Of a stretch of 64,000 nt of DNA, positions 1-9,253 are shown in pieces. Source of the stretch: Triglochin maritima (lineage: Eukaryota > Streptophyta > Magnoliopsida > Alismatales > Juncaginaceae); the NCBI GenBank assembly GCA_963682175.1, contig OY821772.1, positions 44,848,925 through 44,912,924 of the forward strand, read 5' to 3'. Made by a program: the position numbers and the translations under genes. The notes below the pieces were generated by a model. The model saw only the letters and a program-made list of their open reading frames with translations. It did not search any database and had not been told where the DNA came from. The number at the start of each line of letters is the position of its first letter. The stretch's first letter is position 1.

Positions 1-555
1 TAATCCAATGAATATGTTTATCAAATATCAACACATAACACAAATGCAAAAAAACTCCGAGAAGAAGTTGTTTATCACGTCTACATGTCAAGAGTGTACA
101 TCCACATTGAATCGTTATCTAACCAATATTTGCACTAATCCTAATTTGGCGTTGGATTCTTGGTCTAAACTAATCCTAAATTAAGAATCTAAAATTGAGC
201 ACGAACCAGAGGAGGGAAAAGTTGTATTGCCGGAGGAGCTCTTTGTGGTTCCCGAAGACGTCGCGGAGGAGACGGCTGTAAACGACACGACGAAGCTACA
301 TGCGGAGGAGGCTAAGTTAGAGAGAATATGTGGAGAAAGACGAACTTAAAACAAGAAAAAACGAACTTAAAACCTACATGTGGAGAGAGACGGAGGAAGA
401 CGGAGGAAGAAGGAGAAGAGGGCCGGAGAAGTGGAGGAGCGCTTGGGAGCTCGCTGCGGTGCGGATCGGTCGGAGGATGGTCGCGGAGGAGAGTTCGGTC
501 GCGGGACGGCTAGGGTTTGGGTGGGTTTCGACTGAAAAGAATGAAAGAAAACGCG
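1..555. other. Window edge, no gene; possible CACTA interior
   Basis: No convincing gene is visible. Positions 220-500 are purine-rich with repeated cggaggag-like words, and the open frames there have low-complexity Arg/Glu/Gly composition with no recognisable domain. The stretch lies on the internal side of the CACTA-like terminus at 556-920, so it may be the interior of that element. No opposite CACTA terminus was found inside the window. Confidence 0.4.
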
Positions 556-920
556 TCTGTCCGATTTCTTTAAGACCTATATACGTCGGATGTTCCATAA
601 CACCGACGTCTATACCTCGACGTCTATGTGGATAGACTATAGACGTCGGTCTTACATTACGTCTGACGTATATAGTCCGACGTCTATACCCTATAGACGT
701 CGGCTTCACAAGGTACTAAAACACCGACGTCTAAAGGTCGACGTCTATACACTATAGACGTCGGTTAAATGTGTTATTCCTACAGACGACGTCTATAGTG
801 TCACATAGACGTCGGCTTCAATTTCAGCCGACGTCTATGCTGTCCTCTCCACAATAGACGTCGGCCGTTGTAACGGCCGACGTCTATTGGGCGACGAGTA
901 AAGCCAATTCTGCACTAGTG
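556..920. mobile_element. CACTA-like (En/Spm) transposon terminus with subterminal repeats
   Basis: The stretch ends at 916-920 in TAGTG, as part of ctgcactagtg; read outward on the minus strand this is CACTAGTGCAG, the usual form of a CACTA terminal inverted repeat. Inward from it are about 15 copies of a 10-12 bp word, CCGACGTCTAT or its reverse complement ATAGACGTCGG, often placed head to head. Short subterminal repeats in both orientations are the known transposase-binding architecture of En/Spm elements. The other terminus and the transposase gene are not in the window, so this is one end only. Confidence 0.65.
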
Positions 921-3000
921 TTTGTTTTGTAAAAGGTGTTCTCTCCCGGCCCGGAACGGGGAGTGGTTAGTGAAGTCGTGAGCGGAGCTCGGTGATCCGA
1001 GCGGAGCTTGCAAGAGAGGATTAGGACCCGGGTGGGGTGCCGAACCTCTATAAAAATCCCCCGACTTCTTGTGGTTTGCATTTTCTATTCCTTACTTGCT
1101 TGTTTGTTTTAATTCCGCTGCATTTACTCGATTGCTTAAACAAGTAGGTGATTAGATTAAAAAGTGATTAGTGGACCCATAACCCACACGATCCAACAGG
1201 GTTTGCCTATTTAAGGAGAAGTCGAAGAGGAGATAGGGTTGATGTTTTTCGTCGCCTAAACCCTATTCAGAGAGTGTGAGAGGCGTTTTCTTTGAAGGAG
1301 AAGAAGAAGAAGGAGAGAAGAAGTGAAGAAAGAGAAGAAGAAGTGGAGTGAAGTGGTGCAAGCTTGGGAGGCATCTACAAACTCCTTCAAGGTATGCCAA
1401 ATCTTCATTATAACTCACATAAGCCTTGTGAGTGTTGGGGATCGACGTTGGTGTCGAATTCCCCATCGGATTTCAACCAATTCAGAGGTTGAAGACGACG
1501 ATCGGTCGACCGGTGCCTGTAGGCAGTCGACCGATCCTATTATTATATTGATGTTTACCCGCGAACGGTCGAACGATGTCCTTGGACGGTCGACCGTTAT
1601 GCCAGATTTGTGCGGGAAAAAAGGGTTATGTTGTTATCGGTCGAACGGGACCACTTAGCCGGTCGACCGAATAACAATGAGAATGGGTCGGTTGGGGTTT
1701 TGACTTATTAAACGGTCGAACGCCCTTAACCTTGTTCGACCGATCCATTCGATGCTAAGTCGATTGGGAGCTTTGACCATCAAAACGGTCGACCGCTCTT
1801 TAACTTTCGGTCGACCGACTGAGCATTTTAATTAAGCAGTAGAGTGCCTGTGATGTTTCGGTCGAACTGTATAGCAGTTCCGGTCGACCGAATGTCACTT
1901 GGGCAAGATACTGAGAAGTCCTGTTACCGGTTGAACGACCCCTTGGTTCGACCGATCGGATATATATATTATATAAATTTGTATAGCGTAGACCATCCAA
2001 ACGGTCGACCGCTAGATGACTTTTGTTCGACTGATTGGTCGGTAATTCGGTTGGCGTGGTTCGACCGGTAGACTTGTTTGTACAGTACTGTGTACTGTGT
2101 GGGGGACCGGTCGACCGGTGTGCTTTTAGCGGTCGACCGATCTACCGCTGGTTGGTGGATTTATCCACACGCGATCCGTTGAGTATAGGTCGACTACCGG
2201 CTCCGAGGCGACGATTGATTACCGGCTTTGAGAGCTACGGATTTCACCTTCGACGAAGGCGTATTATTGCACTACCTTTTTCCTCTCTTACCGAGCGGGG
2301 TGTGAGGGATGTGTGCCGTAAACCTTGGGCAGTTTGCGAGGGTTTAGCGGTAGGCCGAGGATGTTCCGGCAGGGTGCGCGTTTGGCAGCTCTTGGGGGAG
2401 CAGCGGCTGTCGTCTGACCCGAGTTGTGTATTCGGCAGGCTGACTCGCTCCTTGGGTGACGGCGTGTACCGGGGGTTCCTTCCTGCACTTTTTGGGGAGC
2501 AGTGGTGTCGACTGACCCTTGTGAGGCAGCGGTGGACTGACTTGACCCTAGTGGCAGGAGTGGTTCAGTGCCGCGGAGGCGGTGAGGGCATTATTGTGGG
2601 CCCGAGGCGGATGATCATGTGCATAGCATTGCATTGTCTTTAATTCCTTTTTATATTTTAGGATGTTTGGTATACGGGGTTCCTGTAGGGAACTCAGGCA
2701 TGTTTGTTTGTTTGCATTTCAGGTAGCGAGCAGGGTTAGAGTTTGAGGTGGTGACTGAGGACGGTGCCCCCGGGATCAGATCCTGTGTCCTCTTTTATCC
2801 TTCTTTTGTTGAGGTAGTGATTACATGTATATTCATTTTTGTTGTAATCACAGTTGACTCTTATGTATACTTTGACTTCCACGTGGGTCTGTATCTTATA
2901 TATTATATATATGTTGGTTTGTTTTCCAGTGACGTGCCCTGTGTTGACCGTTGACGGTCTTTATTATTGTTTAAATTTCCGCTGTTTCGGGTACGTTACA
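921..3000 (+). mobile_element. Gypsy-type LTR (solo or truncated)
   Basis: The 3' half reads like the 3' region of a plant Ty3/Gypsy (Tekay/Del type) LTR: a T-rich tract, the phrase cctgtgttgaccgttgacgg near 2938, a 'tttccgctg' tract near 2978, and an end in gttaca at about 2995-3000. No gag or pol frame adjoins it, so it is a solo LTR or a fragment. The left boundary is uncertain: 939 (tgttctctcc) is one candidate, and a separate older element may occupy 921-1197. The open frames inside (for example 2035-2643) show no known domain and are probably chance. The assignment rests on recalled family composition, not on an alignment. Confidence 0.45.
1504..2138. repeat. Tandem array of paired GGTCGACC palindromes
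   Basis: The 8-bp palindrome GGTCGACC and its near variants (GGTCGAAC, GTTCGACC) occur in pairs. Pair starts are 1504/1525, 1567/1588, 1639/1661, 1714/1734, 1787/1809, 1860/1882, 1929/1946, 2003/2025 and 2109/2131. Spacing within a pair is mostly 20-22 bp (17 in one), and most pairs are 69-75 bp apart. The DNA between palindromes has diverged much more than the palindromes. This looks like an old tandem repeat of about 73 bp in which the dyads were kept. A related cluster lies at 43801-44112. Confidence 0.85.
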
Positions 3001-3905
3001 GGTGCTCCCTGTCTTTAATTAAAAATAACACAGTACATATGTTAATTCAAAAATCATAATAATTCATATTAAAATTCATAATTTGAATGGACATGGAACC
3101 CGCCTTCGCAAGTGAACTACAGTAATCCTTCAAGTTTAGAAGTGCATAAAAAAATTTAATAAACTCAAATGCATTGCTCCAATATCATTATTTTACCGGT
3201 GCGAAAAAATAATTTCTCAAGAAGTAATATTACTACTTTGTAAATACACCTAAGCAAATAATCCAACGATATATATTTTATTATCAATATTATAATATAA
3301 ATCTACCACTATCCTAAAAAAACTGGTGAAATATGCTTACATCGCTGTCAAGGGCACTATAGCTTAGCAATTTATTACTGCAATATTGGGAAACTTAAGT
3401 TTATGATTAGTAAAATCAATGCAGGAGTTGCTTAATGATTCAAGCTTACATATGTGTTTCGGTTTGGGTTGCCAAAATGACCTTAAAACTATTTTTAAAT
3501 CGTACAAACTTGATATGTTTTCCTTTAAGAGATGGAACTGCATCAATAGGACAATCTTAATCACTAGAAACTCATAGAAATTTATATTTCGTCCTTCCCA
3601 GGTAAGTCAAAGTAACTACTTAACAGTCATTACATAATATATCACTACAACTTACCAGGACTCAATTGAAGTAAGAAATTTATACGAGACAAAACTACAA
3701 GTATATGTATAAAATGAAAGATATCCAGTTTAATACAGCAAGAGCCAGAATTCATGAAGACATTATGCACACGATCATTTGAGACTCATTCTGTTCTTCA
3801 GGTGCTTCAATTTATTCAAATAAAACATAGTAAAACATGCATAAATGCATACATATCGTGAACATTGCAACGTTCGGTTGCAGGAGGGATCCCAAAGTCG
3901 AGCTG
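3001..3905. other. AT-rich intergenic, 3' flank of the JAZ gene
   Basis: No supported coding sequence, RNA gene or clear transposon end was found. The part next to 3905 should hold the JAZ 3' untranslated region and polyadenylation site on the minus strand; neither can be placed from sequence alone. Confidence 0.5.
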
Positions 3906-6900
3906 TCAATCAGATTTGGAGGTCTCAACGTAACGGCTCATTGGTGTAGATGGTTCATTTCCTGCGCAACTTTCTTGACATTCTATGTTCTTTGGCTTGT
4001 TTTTGACAATGAAAGGGCTCCTACTTGCCAACCTGCAACAAGAAACAGGAGCATGAACAGAGATTAAAAACAGCTAGAAGCAAAAGGTTGTTGCATGATC
4101 CAGTGCAGAAGCTGAGTATCGTGCAATGACATCTACAACTAGTGAACTTATATGGTTAAAACAATTTCTCAATGATATGGGACAATCTCCTAACATGCCC
4201 ATACAGATGTTCCGCGACAATAATGTTGCTCGACACATAGCGTCCAATCCAGTGTTCCACGAAAGGACCAAACACATCGAAGTTGATTGTCACTTCATTC
4301 GCGAAAAGATCCAAGCAAAGAAAATAGTTGTTCCCTACATACCCAGTAAGGAACAACTAGCAGATGTCTTCACCAAGACTCTAAGCCAGAAGCAATTCAG
4401 TCAGATCATCAGCAAGCTGGGTACCTTCAACCTCTACCCGACCCAACTTGAGGGGGAGTGTTGAAGAACCCAACCGACGCAAGAACCCAACCGACGCAAG
4501 AACTCAACCGTCGCGTTGTCCAACCACCACATTCAACTCAATCGGCGCGTTTCCTCCGAAGCATCACGTCGCTTCTCTCCCGAGGCGCTCCAACCCAACG
4601 GATAAAAATATGACTTATATAAAACATTGTACTTTGAATTCAAATGTAATGTAGAAAAAAACAAGAAAAAACATTTTCAATAAAAATCCAAACCCTTGCG
4701 TTTCTTCATGGTATCAGAGCATACAAACTCGCATTCTCATCATCGGTGATCCTCAGAGTTCACTGAACTCATCATCGGACCCCTCAGAAACATCCACAAA
4801 CAAAAACCCACGAAAAACCCCTTTCCTCTTCCTCGAGGGGGTTGAAGTAACACCGCCCAACATCCAAACCCAGGGGAAGAAAGAAAGACACTGATGGATC
4901 AAGAAGTAAGCGCTGCTCCTAGACTGGTTTCTCAACCACTCAACGGACAGAACTATCTGTCGTGGGCGCGAGCTGTCACACTGGCCCTCAGTGGGAAAGG
5001 AAAACTCGAACACATCACCGGAAATACAAAAAAACCAGATGGAGAGGGCACCGAGACAAAACAGGAGAAGTGGCAGGCAACGGACCACCTCGTGATGTCA
5101 TGGCTCCTCAACTCCATGCAACCAAAGATCGGGGCGATCTTTCTCTACAAAAACTCTACGAAAGAGCTCCGGGACTCCGTCCAGAATATATTCGGTAAAT
5201 CACAAAATTTTGCTCATATTTTTAAACTAAAACAAGAGATCTCGCAGACAAAACAACAAGGACAGACCATCACGGAGTACCTCGGGGCACTTCAACGTGG
5301 ATGGGATGAACTGTCCATTTACGAACCAATGGCGATGGACCCAAAAACCATACTCGAACGCACGGAGAGGGATCACATCTACCAGTTCCTCATCGGACTT
5401 GACGGAAGCTATGAAGCCATCCGGAGTCAAGTCCTAATGACCGCCGAACTACCGGACCTCGGAACCATCATCGCGATGATCCAACGGGAGGAGTCCCGTC
5501 GGACCACCGCTCAGAATACCGATCAAACATCAGAATCTTAGGCGTTTTACGCCGGCAAACCACAACCCAGTAAAAATAAACAGAGATATGGAAATAAATC
5601 TCAAGAAACTTGCGATAACTGTAAAAAAACAGGCCACAGTAGAAACGTCTGCTGGTTCCTACATCCATACCTCCGACCGACAAGGGAAGGAGGGGGAGAT
5701 CATCGGAATCGAAAGAAAAACAACGGCAGAGCAACAGGAAACGACGTGGTAGCAAACTCTAGCGAAGAAAGGGGGAGAAGATGGGAAGACGAATCGGGTG
5801 CTTCCGCGGATCAGCACGGCTTTATATGCACGCGCGGCGAAACGGTCGGATCCTACGAAGGACGACCTGACTCCAGCAGACCCACCAGACCCGACCCTCT
5901 TATACTCGCGAGCACCGGACCCGGATCCGGATCCAGACCGGATCTGGATCAGCTGCTGATCCAGTTAAATGCCTTTTTGCAATCAACTCCCCAAAGATCA
6001 GGTAATTATGCAGGTATAACTTCCTCCCCACAAACTTTTTCTGCAAATACTCTTAGAAATATACTTGATACAAGATCTAAATATAACAACCATTGGATTA
6101 TTGATTCTGGAGCTACCGATCACATGACCGGAAATTCGTCCTTGTTACAAAACATTAAAAATAACTCCAAAATGATTAATAAGTTTGTAACCGTAGCAAA
6201 TAACAATCAAGTTGAAATTAAAGGAATAAGAGAAACCATGCTACTAAATAAAATGAACAAGGATGTATTATATGTTCCAAACCTCACTTCCAACCTTTTG
6301 TCTGTCGCAAGGATAACAAAACACCTTAATTGTGATGTTATATTTACCCCAAATGATGTATTCTTTCAGGATCGAGCTACAGGGAAGACGATTGGTAAAA
6401 GAATCAACAACAACGGACTCTATATCTTAGATACTCAAAAAAGTGTCTTTCATAGTTCTAGTAACATTAATCAGGATCTCTGGCATAAGCGGATGATGGG
6501 ACATCCATCTTCTCATGTCCTAAAAACTTTATTTCTTACTTTTTCTCCTAAATATGCATGTGATGTTTGTCATTTCTCAAAACAAACTAGACTTCCTTTT
6601 CCTACATCTAAAAACAAATCTAATTTTCCGCTGGATTTAATTCACTCCGATATCTGGGGTCCCGCCCCGGTCGAATCTTACAACGGTTTCAAATATTTTG
6701 TTTTATTCATTGATGATTTTTCGCGTAACACCTGGGTTTATCTTCTTAGAAATAAGTCAGACGTTTTTAAAAAAATTTGTGAATTTGTAACATTTGTTGA
6801 AAACATGTATAATTTCAAAATTAAAACTCTAAGAACCGATAATGGGACAGAATATACCAGTCTCAATTTTCAAACTTTTTTAAAAAATCGCGGAATCTTT

Positions 6901-9253
6901 CATCAAACTACTTGTGTTAATACTCCCGAGCAAAATGGAATTTCTGAACGAAAAAACCGTCACATCTTGAATGTTACCCGATCCCTGTTGTTTCAAAGTA
7001 ATACACCAAAACATTTTTGGTCTGACGCAGTTCCAACTGCCACCTATCTCATTAATCGTTTGCCAAGTCTCGTCCTTCAAAACAAACAACCTTTAAGAAT
7101 ATTGTTAAACCGGACACTGCAATTAGACCATTTTAAAGTTTTTGGTTGTGTCTGCTTTGTTCACAAGAAACGGGTAGACAAATTTGACAGCAACTATGTA
7201 AAATGTATTTTCCTAGGTTATTCTGTAAACAAAAAAGGGTACAAATGTTTTGACCCTGATACTTGTAAAATGTATATCAAGAGATGTATCCTTTAGAGAG
7301 AGTGAATTCTACTATAACAGGAGTACAACTGAGACTCTCCCGGCTACAACAACTACTCTACCACAAAGCCACATGGAAGGAAGAGAAGGACAAGAAAGCA
7401 ACCAAGGAAATGAAGAAGAAGAAGAAGAAGAAACTCCACCTCAACACAATCAAGAAAATCCTCAAACAAGGAGATCCACTCGTCCAAGACGTACTTCCGC
7501 TCGATTTAACGACTTTTTTACCTCACACGTTACCTATCCTATCGAAAACCACATCTCCTACGAAAAAATTCTCCCAACCTACAAAACATACCTAACCCAA
7601 ATAGATAACTTAGAACCTAAGACACTCCAAGAAGCTATAGAAGATCCAAAATGGTGCAAAGCCATGAGTGAGGAACTCAACGCCCTAGAAAACAACAACA
7701 CATGGACACTCACCCAAAAACCACAAGGAATCAAACCTGTTGGGTGCAAATGGGTCTATAAAATAAAATATAACAGTAATGAAACCATAGAAAGGTACAA
7801 AGCTAGACTGGTGGCCAAAGGGTATACTCAAACTTACGGGATTGACTACCTAGAGACCTTTGCTCCCGTTGCGAAAATGAACATGGTTCGCGTTCTTCTA
7901 TCCATAGCGGTCAACCAAAATTGGAAACTCCATCAAATGGATGTAAGAAATGCTTTCTTACAAGGAAACCTTGAAGAGGAAGTATATATGACTCCTCCAG
8001 GTTACAACGTCACCTCGAACCAGGTATGCAAACTCAACAAAGCTATCTATGGTCTAAAGCAATCTCCACGCGCATGGTACGCCAAACTCTGTCATTTCTT
8101 ACTTGCTTATGGTTTTTTGAAATCTTCCGCTGACGCTTCTATGTTTACTAAAAACCACAAACAAGGTATCACCATAGTATTAGTTTATGTTGATGATATA
8201 ATCATCACCGGAGATATTAACAGTGAAATTAGTCAAGTCAAACACTACCTAAAAACAAAATTTGACATAAAAGATCTTGGCCTATTAAAATACTTCTTAG
8301 GAATAGAAATTGCACACTCAAGAAAGGGCATGTTCTTATCACAAAGGAAATATGTCCTAGACTTATTAACAGAAACAAGAAAACTTAGTGTTAAACCTGT
8401 CAACACACCAGTAGAAACAAACCTCAAAATCAACTCTTCTGTTAATAATACATCATTTGGGGTAAATATAACTACCAAATTTCTGCCATGTAATGTGAAA
8501 CAACCATGGTATAGTACATTCTTTCTTGTACTCTCACCTGTCTCGACGCTTCTCCAGAAAACGCTGGAGAGAATTCCTCCTAGCCATCGGCAGCTCTAAA
8601 ACAGGCAAAAAAAATTCACACTAAGAAACACACCGAAACAATCCAAAAAAAAGAAAAACGAACCAATACAAGCACATCAGGTGCTTACGGTTGGCCACAT
8701 TGAAGACCAAATTCTGCGGAGTCTGCAACTTCTGCTTCCGTGGAGACGCAGCGACCGAGCTCTGCGAACAAGGTGAGCTCGACATTGCTGGAACATTAGC
8801 GTTTGCAGCAGCCGAAGCCACACGCACGATAGCCATCGCCTGCGAAACCCCAAATTCGGTAAGCACACACACACACTCACATACACAAACAAACCAAACC
8901 AAATATCAGAGACTAAAGTTTGTGTTTTTCACCCTTTGCGGAGTGATAGAGTCGAAAACAGCGACGGAGCCCTTGTAGAAGATGGTCATCTGAGAGGGGT
9001 TGTTGGTCGCCGCCGGAATCCGAAGATCGGACCCCAAATCCCTAAAACAGACATAAAAGGAACAAACAGAACGAGAAAAGTACACAAAGGCTGTGCAAAA
9101 GAGGAAAACATAACGAGATTGGAAGATGAAAGACATGTTTGTGGGAGGATTCAGTTTCGGAGAGCAAACACACCTGCTGCTGCTGCTGCTGCTGTTGTTG
9201 TTGAGCTCTGCTTCTTCTATCGGTTCGTCTTTTGTTTTGGCCATGGAATTCAT
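3906..9253 (-). CDS. JAZ: JAZ (TIFY/Jas) jasmonate repressor, five exons
   Basis: This is a nuclear repressor of jasmonate responses. By family knowledge it binds MYC-type factors, recruits corepressors through TIFY, and is degraded via COI1 when JA-Ile is present. Exons (minus strand) are 9253-9174, 9041-8933, 8839-8689, 8595-8538 and 4032-3906; all junctions are GT-AG and the total of 525 nt gives 174 residues in frame. The TIFY core is MTIFYKG (residues 45-51). The Jas motif starts LPMARRNSLQRFLEKRRDR (about 115-133) and is completed by exon 5 as LASRSPF, matching SLX2FX2KRX2RX5PY with F for Y. Exon 1 ends in a CAG/poly-Ser tract. An alternative start is Met4 (9244). The last intron holds a copia composite. 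Exon calls come from splice signals and family motifs, not from transcripts. Confidence 0.88.
4097..4458 (+). pseudogene. Copia pol fragment: end of RNase H and polypurine tract
   Basis: The frame opens at SSAEAEYRAM (about 4097-4128), the conserved copia RNase H motif, continues through NPVFHERTKHIEVDCHFIRE, and ends LADVFTKTL...LGTF, the usual copia C-terminus. A polypurine tract (cttgaggggga, about 4448-4457) follows directly, then the LTR. Everything upstream of SSAEAEY is missing. The fragment lies in the Jas intron, antisense to the JAZ gene. Confidence 0.9.
4459..4708 (+). repeat. Copia LTR, 250 bp
   Basis: It begins TGTTGAAGAA after a polypurine tract and ends TTTCTTCA just before a primer-binding site, so both borders are well marked. 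It serves as 3' LTR to the RNase H fragment on its left and as 5' LTR to the gag-pol frame on its right. No second copy of this LTR was seen in the window. Confidence 0.88.
4709..4720 (+). other. Copia primer-binding site
   Basis: TGGTATCAGAGC abuts the LTR end. It is complementary to the 3' part of plant initiator methionine tRNA, the usual Ty1/copia minus-strand primer. Confidence 0.92.
4894..8459 (+). pseudogene. Copia gag-pol, broken and 3'-truncated
   Basis: The frame starts at 4894. In order: a UBN2-type gag (about 4894-5535); zinc knuckle CDNCKKTGHSRNVC (from about 5611); protease WIIDSGATDHM (from about 6094); integrase with its zinc-binding part WHKR..CDVC (from about 6481), DIWGP, RTDNGTEY and PEQNG..ERK (to about 6960); then reverse transcriptase with MDVRNAFLQGN and YVDDIIITG (about 8190). 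There is one in-frame TAG at 5539-5541 and one frameshift near 7290, where the frame changes to the one open from 7250. Homology stops at about 8440-8470, before the RNase H, and JAZ intron sequence resumes. Few lesions suggest a fairly recent copy. Confidence 0.92.

Larger units (their letters stand above)
4033..8537 (-). other. Enlarged Jas intron (4,505 bp)
   Basis: The intron has donor GTGAGAG next to exon 4 and acceptor TTGTTGCAG next to exon 5. Removing the copia material at about 4097-8465 leaves roughly 64 + 72 bp, a normal small plant intron. Reading through the donor gives GAC AGG TGA, so an unspliced transcript would stop right after the KRRDR part of the Jas motif (stop at 8536-8534). 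Conserved Jas introns at this place, and truncated JAZ forms made by retaining them, are known in Arabidopsis. Confidence 0.8.

Noticed and set aside
330..709. Overlapping frames on both strands near the left edge
   Set aside because: Low-complexity Arg/Glu sequence running into the CACTA subterminal repeats; no motif.
1504..2138. CRISPR-like array, because of regularly spaced short palindromes
   Set aside because: The host is a plant nuclear genome, the conserved units are only 8-12 bp dyads with irregular 17-75 bp spacing, and no cas genes exist.
2035..2643. 202-residue open frame in the Gypsy-type LTR
   Set aside because: Arg/Gly/Cys-rich composition follows the GC-rich repeat sequence, no domain is recognisable, and it lies across the palindrome array; judged a chance frame.
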